Origin: Trichobilharzia regenti | Lineage: Eukaryota > Platyhelminthes > Trematoda > Strigeidida > Schistosomatidae | Direction of reading: 5' to 3' | Length of the DNA: 64,000 bases | NCBI GenBank assembly: GCA_944472135.2 | Contig: OX235270.1 | Location: forward strand, 42,284,352-42,348,351 | Shown: positions 54,701 through 64,000 of the stretch, one piece after another | How the letters are laid out: each line of letters begins with the position of its first letter | How positions within the stretch are numbered: position 1 is the first letter of the stretch | Notes under the pieces: generated by a model | Told to the model about the DNA's origin: nothing | Database searches by the model: none | The model's input: the letters and a program-made list of their open reading frames with translations, nothing else | Made by a program: the position numbers and the translations under genes

Positions 54701-55722
54701 AATTCATAGAAATCAAGGCATTCTTATAAGTCATAAGATTATCTAAAAACTCAGTAAGTGCCTTGGAGTCATCTCGAAGTTGAATGCCATTACCTTTGAC
54801 AGCTTCGTATACGTTCCTTACAATCATTGAAGGTCTTCCAAACCTTTGACGTAATATGCTCATAGCCTCGTAGTAGCCCTCTTTTGGCTTCATAAACTTA
54901 CAGCACTGTATAGCTCTTGCAGCATCTCCAGTGCAATATCTCATCAAATACATTAACTTCAATTCATCATTTAATAAAATACCACTCAACATGATCTCAA
55001 ACTCCTTTACAAATTGTAAATAATCAGCCGGGTTTCCATCAAAACATCGTGGTTCAAATTTAGGGAGTTTGATGTTCCTATTATCCCTGAACGGCGAAAC
55101 AGTAACATCAACCATGTCATGCTTAACATCAGACACATCGTTACAAGTAACAGACAAGTCACCATGACTTACTTTCCTGTTTGCATCCAAGACGCTCTGT
55201 CCCTTCTTTGACCCAGGCATTGTTGAACTTGACCCAATTCCATAAACGTTCCAGATATTGCTTGTTTAAAGAGGACTTGACCGGCACCAGGAGAGATGAA
55301 CGGCGACTATCCAAACTTTCACCAACTGTTTGAATCCGCCAGATCTGTTTCTATCGTCAGAAACTGTCAATCACGTCTCATAAACCGTTAATGCCCAGCT
55401 CTCGCTGCGCTCGGGCCCACGCTGTTCTTCGAAGATTTCAGAAACGCTTAGTAATAACGGACGCAGAAACCAAAACACCGATTTGCCGCTTGAGATTTGT
55501 TTATTGTTACACCAACATATAAAAGGAATAAGCGAACTAAGGTCTGAAAACAAATATTACAATAATAAATCATAAGATTACTTCTGACGATGTTTCACTC
55601 TTCTTTCTGAACAGCGACCGATGAGACGATGACTGTCGTATTGATGCCTCTGCGAAAATTGGGGAAGTTGATTTTAAGCAAACAACCAAGAATTGATCGT
55701 TCAATCTTCAACTACATTGACA
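51765..55722 (-). mobile_element. Gag-only BEL/Pao-type LTR element, copy 3 (youngest)
   Basis: A complete 3,958-bp element flanked by CACGG (51760-51764 and 55723-55727). LTRs are 358 bp (51765-52122 and 55365-55722) and differ at about four positions, fewer than in copy 1, which suggests a more recent insertion. The purine tract (GCCGGGGAG type) adjoins the 3' LTR at 52123-52131. The internal layout matches copies 1 and 2: gag-like frame, membrane-segment tail and 190-bp repeats, no pol. It is inserted in the linker of a CR1 element. Confidence 0.92.
53484..55220 (-). CDS. BEL/Pao gag-like protein, copy 3 (longest)
   Basis: A 578-residue frame from MPGSKKGQ (55220). It has the DUF1759-type domain at about residues 50-200 and the acidic tail, and it reads past the point where copies 1 and 2 stop, adding about 60 residues up to NERVVVKLT. 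The stop there is TGA where copies 1 and 2 have TGC. Beyond it, in the same frame, the membrane-segment tail continues to a TAG at 53265-53267. So this copy is one codon change from joining the two. No zinc knuckle is present. Confidence 0.82.
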   Translation of the reverse strand: MPGSKKGQSVLDANRKVSHGDLSVTCNDVSDVKHDMVDVTVSPFRDNRNIKLPKFEPRCFDGNPADYLQFVKEFEIMLSGILLNDELKLMYLMRYCTGDAARAIQCCKFMKPKEGYYEAMSILRQRFGRPSMIVRNVYEAVKGNGIQLRDDSKALTEFLDNLMTYKNALISMNCISDLNSSFILEVIARRLPTRLQRKWVKMSSRTEDESIEPKFDDILKLVNTSVNQSMSKFVSILHPTPRIEQSEIKMQSLMTNRPQRGGYREDSMMSSNAYRPSECNRFRSTSSNDRLQDARQRRLCFTRVQVVHTEVNCEPVSKFSDKLNVNSRSDSELCDDNGVVKKSVIVTVKMLLNKVSQNRVTASECSSDPTSLQGITSQSEVIKPFMICEEEPKLSTSVIKEFENDEVDGKVNIRDNDHDSVDLSLVDHDEMRDMPTTAELNKGSVQLEREVEINADAFAEGMHTCQTVSVSDQHVAHLSSDDSAKPELVVKDSSGGNLAVRQLSESRKLTASDPPLSSSPCVTQSSLVLSSTMKQTPINSSILCNDHGSISSFERTNINGHFGEDKPSVNERVVVKLT

Positions 55723-56952
55723 CACGGTTTGGTTAATGTTGGCAAAATTGAACTCAGGGGTACTAATTTGTATTGATGTGGGTCGAGATGGTATTTGTGC
55801 CATATTAGTAATAGTGTGTTTAGCGAGTAATGGGATTGCGGACTTAAGGTAGTCAGCTGCAAATGTTTTGTTATATGAGTCACACATGTCTGCAGAGCCA
55901 CTGTATAGCCTACTTTTGCCGATGAGGAGAGAAATGCTGTGGTTTTCGCAATTCGATCACTTCTTAAGGATTTCTGTGAAAGCATACGCCAATTAGCGTG
56001 GTGCGTCCTTTGTCCCTCATAGGTTGATGTCGGGCTTGTGAGATAGATTTAAGAGCATTGAGTATTTACCCTAGTGTACTGAAGTTCAAGTGTCTTAAGT
56101 GACTTGTGGAGAGTCTCTTCAGTTTCGTACGACCCCTTGGTTTTATAAATGGCTTTCTATGTAGGGAAACTTTTGGTGTTTGTAGAGAAATGGCTTTTGG
56201 TAGAAGATACTTAGGGCTCTCGGGGGGTCATCAGTGATGAAGTACTCTCCACATTCAAGGGACCTTAGCATTGGTTCTACAAAAGCCCAGTTTGCCTATA
56301 AGAAAAAAAAAATGTTTGTTGTGAAGTGGAGGAATAAACCTCATTGTTACTCAGTGAAAGCGGCACCGCACACACCACTGTTTTGTGGTCACTATCTGAA
56401 AACCTATAACCCACTAGGATTGACAAGGGACTTGTATCGTGACAGGATATTAAGTCCAGTAAGTTTTCACCTCTTGCAGGGATAGTGACAGTTTTTCCAG
56501 CCAAAATTATTTAGTGAACACAGGTGCTTGTCATATTTAGATGGGCCTGTTAATAAATCCCAGTTGATTTCGAGTAGGATGAAGTCTCCACATATGATCT
56601 TATGCTCGTATGGGAGAGTGGATACTTGCTCCAGCGCATTTATAAGTTGTGTCTCATAATCACTGAAGGTGCCAGTTGCTCTGTAGGTACATCCTGTTAG
56701 TACAGTAGCCTTTTCGAAGTGTACGTTGGCCCATAGATTGATATAAATGTAATCGAATTGCCTGTTTTCTAGCCACAGTCGAGTGTTTTCAGGCAATACA
56801 TAAGGCAGCGTCCTCCCTTACCACTGTTACTATCACATCGAAAGTGTGCGTACACACCAGGATTCGGTGATAATAATTACTGGCGGTTTTCATATCTGCG
56901 TGTGTGCCCTGAGCATTGGTAGATTGTTAAGGAAAGATCTAGCAACAATAAG
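55723..56952 (-). pseudogene. CR1-clade LINE endonuclease region (duplicate of 36446-37679)
   Basis: The frame 56467-56796 has the same endonuclease box as 37194-37523 (KIICGDFILLEINWDLL). The left end is interrupted by BEL copy 3 at CACGG and the right end by LTR B at 56953. Differences from 36446-37679 are few and scattered, so the duplication is recent compared with the decay of the coding sequence. Confidence 0.8.
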
Positions 56953-57310
56953 TGTTAATGTAGTAGAAGATTGAACGATCAATTCATGTCTGTTTGCTCA
57001 AACCCGACTCCTCCATATTTTTCGCGGAGTCATCAATCCATCAGTCATCGTCCGCTGTTCAGAAGGAAGATTAAAAAGCTATCAGAAGTAATATCGTGAT
57101 TTATTGTTGTAATATTTGTTCTTAGACCTTCCTCTGTAATAGCACTATTGTTGCTTATATGTTGGTATTAGAATAAAGAATTCTCGAGTTGCCAATCTCT
57201 GTTCTGGGTTTGAGTCCGGTAATACTAAGCGTTTCTTAATATCTCTGAGGGACAGCGAGAGGCGCAGCGTAGTAAGAGCTAGGCATTAACGGTTTTGATA
57301 CGTGATTGAA
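56953..57310 (+). mobile_element. BEL-related LTR, subfamily B, plus sense (duplicate)
   Basis: Starts TGTTAATGTAGTAGAAG and ends near ACGTGATTGAAA, where the usual TTGACA is mutated. It pairs with 37680-38030. It forms an inverted pair with 55365-55722 around the CR1 endonuclease segment. Confidence 0.75.
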
Positions 57311-57506
57311 AATATGGAACAGCTTATCCCCACAAATCGGAACCCACAGCTCAATTACAAGCTTCAGATGCTCTCCGTACATGCAGTTTCATTACACTGA
57401 TTACAATGAAAAATTATTTATTTCCGGAACGAATCAATTTCTAGATTCTCATGGTACTTATTTTGTGAATTATCCACTTGGAAAACCCGATCTTTCTAGC
57501 CGGTGA
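57311..57506 (+). pseudogene. CR1-clade LINE RT C-terminal end
   Basis: The plus-strand frame reads KIWNSLSPQIGTHSSITSF, the usual WN.LP......S...F box of CR1 RT C-termini, then diverges and ends at a stop. It is in the opposite direction to the CR1 piece on the other side of the LTR. Confidence 0.6.
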
Positions 57507-59436
57507 ATTAAATCCCATCATTATTTCCATATCAAATCCATGTGATAAGTCCGGATGTCTCAAACTACTGCCAAAGCCACAGGTGCTACATCTGTAGCAG
57601 CATCTTGTTCACTCCTTCATATAAACAAGACTCGTTGGTCTGCCACGTGATTACTGTGTGGCCAAGTAATCAAAAAGTAATAGGTTAAAGTCAAAACCTT
57701 TTATTTTTCTTTTTTATACTATTTCAATCTATTTGTTCTTGTTCCATTGGGCAGACGATGTTGCTATTTCCTATTCACATATTGGAAAAAGTCGTGGTAG
57801 TTGTTGATATGGCGGTCGAAAGTAGCCTCAATAAAGCACCAAAACACCATATTCTGTAGTCTCAAGTGATTCAACCAGAGGAGGCGGCACCCAGGGACAT
57901 TCACCTCATCTCGCATACCGACTTTAGAAACCCGCGTACATCTCCCCTATTCTGATACTATACCTACATTGCCACAGTCTACACTGAAATGGCAGAGGCA
58001 AACCAAGTGGGCATGATACCACATCTATACCTGTAGGAACCCAGTGTGTGACACATCAAAACAAGGGAGAAACGCTCAAGACGTCATTCGACCTCCAAAG
58101 CGTCTTCTATAAAAATAGACGAATGTCAGACATATAGTGTTGTTGTTTTGAAAAGTGACTTAGTGTGTGCATGCAGTTTTCGCAAACGACGGGTGCACTG
58201 CCATTGCGACAAAAGGGTGTTAAAACCACACTATGAGTTTATAAGAAGTAACCAGTGCCAATGTTTCTGGTACACTGAACCACCTTGGCGCCCTGGCACA
58301 GTCTCACTCAGCATGTCTCCGGACAGCAGAAACATCTCGCCACTTTTCTGTCTGAACATGGTCTCATGCAGCACCGCACCTGATAACAGCACAACGCCAA
58401 AACTTGGTAAAAACCGTAGGAACGATACCCCAGCCCCACCGACTGGAAATATCAGTCTTCATAAACTGAAAACTCCCAAGGTTACACCTGGAAATGCAGG
58501 GGAAGACGGAATCGCTGAAGCACCACTGGCATCCACTGGTGAGCTTGGCAACATAGGACTAGTACCCGATGAAGTCTGGGGTGACCGACCCCACAAAGGA
58601 GGACGAACAGTCGAAGACCAAACCTAAGTCTGAGGTCAGTCGATCGAATTCCCCAATCCTGATTAATGTGCCCGTGTACAATGATGGTTTGCTTGAACAA
58701 ATGGCTCTGTTTGATCAGAAACTGTAGTCCACTTTGTGCATTAAGTTAGGTCTGAATATCAACTGAGTAGAACTGTGCAGGCTGTACAGAGGTTTCCGGG
58801 CACTTCAAGGTAAGCCCCCTCCATCAGGGGAACGCTGGGCTCTGCCGAAGGCGCTGAAAGAATACTGTTACCGGCCCAAATTTTAGCTATCAACAGCAGT
58901 TCCGACATAAGAATAAGGCATGAAAGGACGTTGGATAACAGATAAATGGTAAGGGAGTCACCGGAACTGATGCCTTCCACCTCTCTAATAATACACTGTG
59001 TTCTGGAGCCAGAAACCGGCGCTGCTTGTGAATAACACATGAATGACGTCCTGCAGTGGGGATGGCTGTCATCTTATATAGCCCTCTAAGCTTCTGGAAT
59101 AATCTTGATTTTCCGGCTACCTCTTCCCGCTAATCTCACAGTGATTAGCTCTTCAAGGCTGCTAAATGCAAACTTCAACTCCCAGGAACGGTTTACCTTA
59201 GTATTTCAACGGTGGTACGAGACCGAGGGTAAAATGTGAGGACATAGCCGGTGCTGCGAAAGTAGACCTAGAACCGTAAGGGGGCAACAAACTGAGGTAT
59301 TAATACATCCCAAAACCTCGGTGACACTAAAACGATGTGGTACTGAGAATTACAGTCATCGTTATCCGAATGTCCTGCCTGAACACATGCAAAAAACGGC
59401 AACAATCCGGTTCCATCGGAACCGGTCAACTAGCTC
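57507..59436 (+). other. Mostly unrecognised; possible decayed CR1 ORF1
   Basis: The 159-codon frame 58148-58627 starts with a Cys/His-rich stretch (CACSFRKRRVHCHCDKR) and has a Pro/Thr/Asn-rich middle (NSTTPKLGKNRRNDTPAPP). It continues out of frame as NVPVYNDGLLEQMALFDQ. It lies upstream of, and in the same direction as, the CR1 endonuclease at 59850, so it may be ORF1 or its leader, but I cannot confirm this. No other element is recognised. Confidence 0.35.
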
Positions 59437-59790
59437 TGTCAATGTAGTTAAAGATTGAACGATCAATTCATGGTTGTTTGCTCGAACCCAACTCCATGTT
59501 TTGGCAGGACTAACGAATACTGCAGTCGTCGTTCGTTGTTCGTTAGAAGACGGAGAAATACTATCAGAAGTATTATTTTGATTAATTCTTATGAAATTTG
59601 TTCTTAGACTTTGTGTATAATAACCTTATGGTTGATTCCATATTTGTGCAAGAATGAAGGATTCTTGAGTCACCAATCTATGTTCTGGTTTTTCGAGTTG
59701 GTTATTGCACATTCTTGCTGAAAGTCTTCTAAGGACAGTGTGTTGTCCAGTGTAGTTAGACCTGGACATTGATATGCTCCAACACACTCA
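59437..59790 (+). mobile_element. BEL-related LTR, subfamily C, diverged
   Basis: It starts TGTCAATGTAGTTAAAG and keeps AACGATCAATTCATGG and GTCACCAATCTATGTTCTGG, but is much diverged and has no clear end (near ACCTGGACATTGATA). It is the oldest LTR of the family here. No target duplication was found. Confidence 0.6.
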
Positions 59791-59849
59791 TGTGCCAGCA
59801 GATACCGTGACGTCATCTGCCCTAGAGCACGCTGAGGTTGTTAGACGCG

Positions 59850-60930
59850 CTTCCAGCTGCCTATATAGCAATGTCGGAGGGCTGATAGAGAAAGTATGTG
59901 AACTCAAAATCCCCAGTTATACTAACACCTTCAAATAATCATCCAAACTGAAACGTGGCTAACCCCATAATCGCCGACAACGAAATCAGTATGAATGATA
60001 TGGTTCTGGTCAGGAGGGACAGGGATAATGAGGAAGGAGGGTGATTTGCCATATACTTTGACAGGTAACTTAAGTGCAACGGACCCACCACTTATTGAAC
60101 TACCAGACTCCATATGGCGTCATTTCACCGCAGACCACACCAAGCATTTAATGGATGGCATCTACGGATCACCCACCCATGGTGCAGATCACAACCAGCT
60201 AATGCTCAGCACCATCACCGCGATATGGGACTTGGGCTATGACCAAAAACCCTATCAATGAACTTAAACCTAAGTTCCTATGGCTACGAAGACGCTCCGA
60301 ACCGATAGTTAGTATGTACTTTCTTTGACTTTAACTCCAGAACACCAGTATTGTAAGAAGGAAGTTATATTTTTCGGCAATTAGAGTGGAGAGTAATACA
60401 AGTTTATAAACAAATGTTTTGTACGAAATTATTTTGTACTTTTGTTCGTCTTCATTGAACTTGTACATGATCAAACCATTCGCGCCTTCGAGTTGCCCAC
60501 CAATGGCTGCCAGTTCCAATAAACAAACGTTCAATGTTCACGTCCGTTGACAGCACCATAGCTACAGATTTCAATGCCCCATCACCGAACCTTGGATCGG
60601 GTTATTCTCACATAAAGTTGATTCCAAATCTATTACAAACCATTAGAAATACAGAGCTGACTGAGCATGTTGGGGGCGACACTAGGTGGGTGCCTAGTGG
60701 AGAGTCATCGAAACTGGGTTATTTTCTGGCTAGTGACCAACTACTTGTTGAAAATGTCCAGATCATGCCCCCGCTAGGAAGTGGTGACTATACAGTCACA
60801 GGATTCGATCTTGTTCTCAGTGAGTGCTTGCAGTGGGACGCTACGCGCCCTTGTCTGTGCTGTAACATGACTGACTACGCTGAGATGCGGGGCTTTTGTC
60901 CAAAGCAGAATGGCCGTTAAAATAGGCGGA
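59850..60930 (+). pseudogene. CR1-clade LINE endonuclease, interrupted
   Basis: The reading changes frame but gives the full CR1 endonuclease order: YSNVGGLIEKVCELKI, IIQTETWLTPIIADNEIS (catalytic E), VLVRRDRDNEEGG, AIYFDR, a YRSP-like HNQLML step, DFNAPSPN (GDFN box), HVGGDTRW, KLGYFLAS and PPLGSGDYTVTGFDL (usual SDH reads GDY). About 250 bp of unrelated sequence (60285-60535) separates the two halves just before the DFN box. Confidence 0.7.
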
Positions 60931-61170
60931 GTTATCGATGGAGTCACGCAGCAATCTTGGACACCGTTCCTCTAACCACAGCACAGCCCGAAATAGGTCC
61001 TCATGGCTGAAGAGAGGTACACAACGTATTCTGCAAGTAAAGCTAGAGTTTTGTTCTACATGGAGACTCTCTAAGAGTCAGGCCGACCACAATGAAATCC
61101 AGAAACTCAGAAGCCGATGCAACACAAAAGTGACAGGAGGTCATATCAGGCCAAACTTGTCAAAAGTAGG
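60931..61170 (+). pseudogene. CR1 linker between endonuclease and RT, decayed
   Basis: An 87-codon frame rich in Arg, Lys, Ser and Gln follows the endonuclease directly and has the composition of the CR1 endonuclease-RT linker. No specific motif is present. It ends at the LTR at 61171. Confidence 0.4.
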
Positions 61171-61575
61171 TGTCAATGTTGTCAATGGAGTTGAAGATTG
61201 AACGATCAATTCTTGGTTGTTTGCTCAAAAACAAACTTCCCCAATTTTCGCGGAGGCATCAATACGACAGTCATCGTCTTATCGGTCGCTATTCAGAAAG
61301 AAGTCAGGAGACAACCATCAGAAATCTTAGTTCAATTATTATTTTTATATGTTGGTGTAACAATAAAGAATTCTCAAGCGGCCAATCGGTGTTTTGGTTT
61401 TCGCGTCCGTTATAACTAAGCGTTTCTGAAAACTTCAAGAAACAGCGTGAGCCCGAGCGTAGCAAGAGCTAGGCATTAACGATTTATGAGACGTGGCTGA
61501 CAAATGTAGTTGAAGATTGAACGATCAATTCATGGTTGTTTGCTCAAACCAAACTTCCCTATATTGGCGGTACGT
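61171..61575 (+). mobile_element. Solo LTR nested inside an older LTR
   Basis: A BEL-family LTR at 61180-61502 (323 bp, with an internal deletion) is flanked by AATGT (61175-61179 and 61503-61507). Outside it, TGTC (61171-61174) plus AATGT plus AGTTGAAGATTGAACG (from 61508) reconstitutes the beginning of another LTR of the same family, which then runs to about 61575 and is lost. So one LTR element inserted nine bases into another and recombined to a solo LTR. Confidence 0.85.
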
Positions 61576-61651
61576 TTGAAATTGGTGACATTTTTGCACG
61601 TGTTTGCTCTGAAATTTATTTACTGCTTATTGTATCATAATTCTTGAAATT

Positions 61652-62300
61652 ATGGTCCGAATCTCTAAAAAACGTGTTCGTAGAAACACAGTTGTTTTAG
61701 ATAGTGGCTCAAATTCGGTTATAACTGCATTACCACCTGGTAATAGAGTATCAACTACTAGCTCTCAAAATGCATCGTGTGCAGATCTCACTCCTGTGAT
61801 ACAGGTGAAAGATTTTCTGTTAGAGAACTCTGAGTTCTATAAACTAAACCTCCTTTTGAAAGATACGCAGAGGCAAGTAAGTGAAATTCAGAAAAAATTA
61901 GATCGGTTTGATAGTATGTCACTGCCAATCTCAAATACCACGGAGAGCCGTTCTGATATTGGCCAGGTTAAGTATTTACTGGATGTAACTCAAAATAAGC
62001 TTTCGGATTTAGACCCAATAGCCTGTCTGTTAAAACAACATCCTAAAATATCTCCAGACAACCCAAATAAAGCTGAAAATCTGATTGACTGCTTGGCTAC
62101 GGAGGTGATGAAGCGTATAACCTCTTCTCACCAAGCTATGGTTTACAACGTCCCAGATTCTCTGCCCCTGAAAACTGTAAGAGACAAAATCCTGATTTGT
62201 TGCGGCATGGCTAGTGTTCCATGTGAATGCAAACGACTTGGTAAAAAGTCTAACCAGGCTAATCGCCCTATCATTTTTAAATTCAGTAATTCCGTTGATA
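61652..62300 (+). CDS. CR1-clade LINE ORF1, truncated
   Basis: The open frame starts at ATG 61652 and has a basic N-terminus (VRISKKRVRRN), a helical region (LLLKDTQRQVSEIQKKLDRF), then an RRM-like CR1 ORF1 core: EVMKRITSSHQAMVYNVPD, VRDKILICCGMASVPCECKRL and RPIIFKFSNS. After about codon 215 it runs into an (AAT)n tail and the coding sense is lost; the usual C-terminal part and zinc knuckles are missing. No ORF2 follows. ORF1 binds LINE RNA. The ATG lies 77 bp after the truncated LTR. Confidence 0.65.
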
Positions 62301-62370
62301 ATAATAATAATAATTTTTATTTCTGTAACAGAAACCAGCCATTTTCACAGGCATGAACATGTACATTTAT
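62300..62370 (-). repeat. Hairpin + (ATT)n-tailed short repeat
   Basis: On the minus strand: CATGCCTGTGAAAATGGC, a TTTCTG/CAGAAA stem-loop, then AAAATTATTATTATTATTAT. It has the same layout as the repeats at 46545-46790 with another stem sequence. It truncates the CR1 ORF1. Confidence 0.55.
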
Positions 62371-64000
62371 GAAACCTTATAGAATATATAATATAATTTG
62401 TTAATTTAGAAATAAGTTGAATACTGGTAAATGTGAGAGAAACATTTAAAATGAAGTGTACAAATAAGGAAATAGATATAGCGTCAAATCTAAACTGTGA
62501 TTGAAAAAAATACATATCAATTTCACGCGGGAATCATAAATGTTTGCGTTAGTTGGGAAGGTAAGTAGCATTTCACTACAGGTGCTGACGTGATACATAA
62601 GAGATGCAGAATAAACAATAATTATCAGTAAATCATTCAGAAAGAGTTTTAAAGTCTATTAAACTTTAAATTCACCTGTAAGTACATCATATTTGTGACA
62701 TTTCCAGTTGATTATGAGACCCACTTTGAACTTGTCAGCAGATTTTATAATACCGATGATCCCGTTATTCACCAGATGAGCTAGCAATATCACGAATAAG
62801 TAGAGAATTGCAGCGCTGTACCTTCGTTGAAGGCAGTATGTTTGAAAAGAGAAGAAGACACAAGAAAACCAGCAGACAGATGCAGAAGTATTTCAAAGGT
62901 GTTAATAATTCAAAATATATAACAGGCATGGGGTTCATCGTTTTTATTGTTTTTTTTCAAGAAATATTATTTTCCCGATATTTTACAGTCTTTTCTGCGA
63001 ACAATTAGTTTAAAGTGAAAGACAGGTGATAATTTCACCTACTTACGAGGTTTAAAAGGAATTAAACACAAAAGTCAGAGTGCGTGAGCTATGTAAAAGA
63101 AAAGCGAGGGCCTAGTAATATATGTTTTTCTGAAGAATACAGTTCGGTGTCCTTCTGAAGTAGCGGACTCATACCATTCACTTTCATTCGGGAGTTTGCG
63201 TTTAAACTTCGGCTCTAGGCAATTTTCAACTTCAATTTCTTTTTTCATTATTTTTTTAGTTTTTATTTATTTATTTATTCTCATTTAGCAGAAGCCATAG
63301 CAATAGAGTGCTGTCCCACAGATAAGGGTGGTTCACATATGTCCCCACCATCATATCCGCTGACTAGCAGTCACCACCCTCCCACCTTTTATGTGCAAGG
63401 CCCTGTCGAAATGCTTCATTTTTTAAAAATTATTTATTTATTTTTTTTAAATTTCTGTTGCAAAATGCCACAAACTTTTTGTTTGTCCAAATATTTATTC
63501 GTCGACTTACTCAAATTTATGGTATGAATGACTACTTTCAGAAGAACATCATGTATGTGGCATCATTTCATGTAAATTTATGTTAATATGAAAAAAATTA
63601 TTATTATCTTTTACAGCATTTTTCAGACGAAAAATGTAAGAAAGAAAGGCTACCTGAGACTTCATTTTAGATATAAACAAATGTAGTTTAGAAAATCAGG
63701 GAGTAATCGTGCAGCATTGAGCAAATAAGCAGTGGTAAGTTATAATATGTTGTTCAAGAAAAGTTGAACATAGAAGATTATAGTTATAGAATAATAGGAT
63801 AAGAGTCACTACTATTGAAAATTCACCGTTTATTTGAATATTTAGACAACCACCATTTTGGCCTTAATTTGCGTAGAGCTAGACGTATAGCACTAGGCAG
63901 GCTCCGGAGATATTTTAATACCAGTCGTCTTCAGTTGATTTGCATCTGGAACTTGAGATTGAACCTTAGCATACTGAAATACTCATAATACAATATTATC
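62371..64000. other. Unrecognised AT-rich sequence
   Basis: No gene, tRNA or known element is recognised. Short frames (62808-63008, 63339-63527) lack motifs. T-rich runs and TTTATTTATTTATT tracts occur near 63260-63280 and 63425-63450. At 63565-63610, CATGTAAATTTATG...ATGAAAAAAATTATTATTAT may be another short hairpin-tailed repeat. Confidence 0.5.

Noticed and set aside
1..64000. CRISPR arrays, bacterial operons, rRNA genes
   Set aside because: No short regularly spaced repeats with unique spacers, no ribosome binding sites or rRNA motifs; the content is eukaryotic retroelements.

Overview
The window is eukaryotic, AT-rich and made almost entirely of retroelements. It looks like genome sequence from a blood fluke (Schistosoma) or a closely related digenean. 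The reasons are the mix of families: tRNA-derived SINEs carrying a hammerhead-like block (the Sm-alpha type known from schistosomes), GIY-YIG Penelope-like elements (PLEs), RTE-clade and CR1-clade LINEs, and BEL/Pao and gypsy LTR elements, together with degenerate TTAGGG tracts. These assignments come from reading motifs in the sequence, not from database searches. There are no bacterial operons. The only candidate for host coding sequence is one terminal exon at 18305-18911 (minus).

Layout. 1-3090: an Sm-alpha-like SINE, a PLE scrap, two solo LTRs with 4-bp target duplications, a tRNA-like SINE and an RTE reverse-transcriptase remnant. 3091-16416: a very large, nearly identical palindrome (arms of about 5.9 kb, spacer of about 1.5 kb) that carries an RTE 3' end, two tRNA-like SINE families, two PLE families and tandem repeats. 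A nearly complete but broken PLE runs through the spacer into the right arm. 16417-25600: older SINE, PLE, RTE and CR1 pieces, the host exon, and a 1.2-kb tandem duplication holding a degenerate telomere-like tract, one unit of which carries an extra insertion. 25628-31380: an RTE element split by a 3,981-bp BEL/Pao-type element with perfect CCTGG target duplications. 31390-36087: two CR1 remnants, one split by a 1,832-bp gypsy element (AAAAC duplications) that lacks almost all of pol. 36088-42006: a recombined LTR, a CR1 endonuclease fragment, an inverted LTR and a second BEL copy. 42007-50763: CR1 ORF1 remnants, local duplications and a nearly full RTE with two frameshifts. 50764-57310: a CR1 element split by a third BEL copy (CACGG duplications) and flanked by LTRs. 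57311-64000: CR1 fragments, a solo LTR nested inside an older LTR, a CR1 ORF1, and unrecognised AT-rich DNA.

How it fits together. The insertions give a relative order: CR1 and RTE elements are the hosts, and BEL and gypsy elements are the later guests. All three BEL copies keep only a gag-like frame with a DUF1759-type domain, and the gypsy copy keeps gag fused in frame to the integrase tail. None of the LTR elements here encodes a reverse transcriptase, so all must have been moved in trans. The best candidates for something new are the gag-only BEL family with a conserved membrane-segment tail, the pol-deleted gypsy element, and the palindrome.
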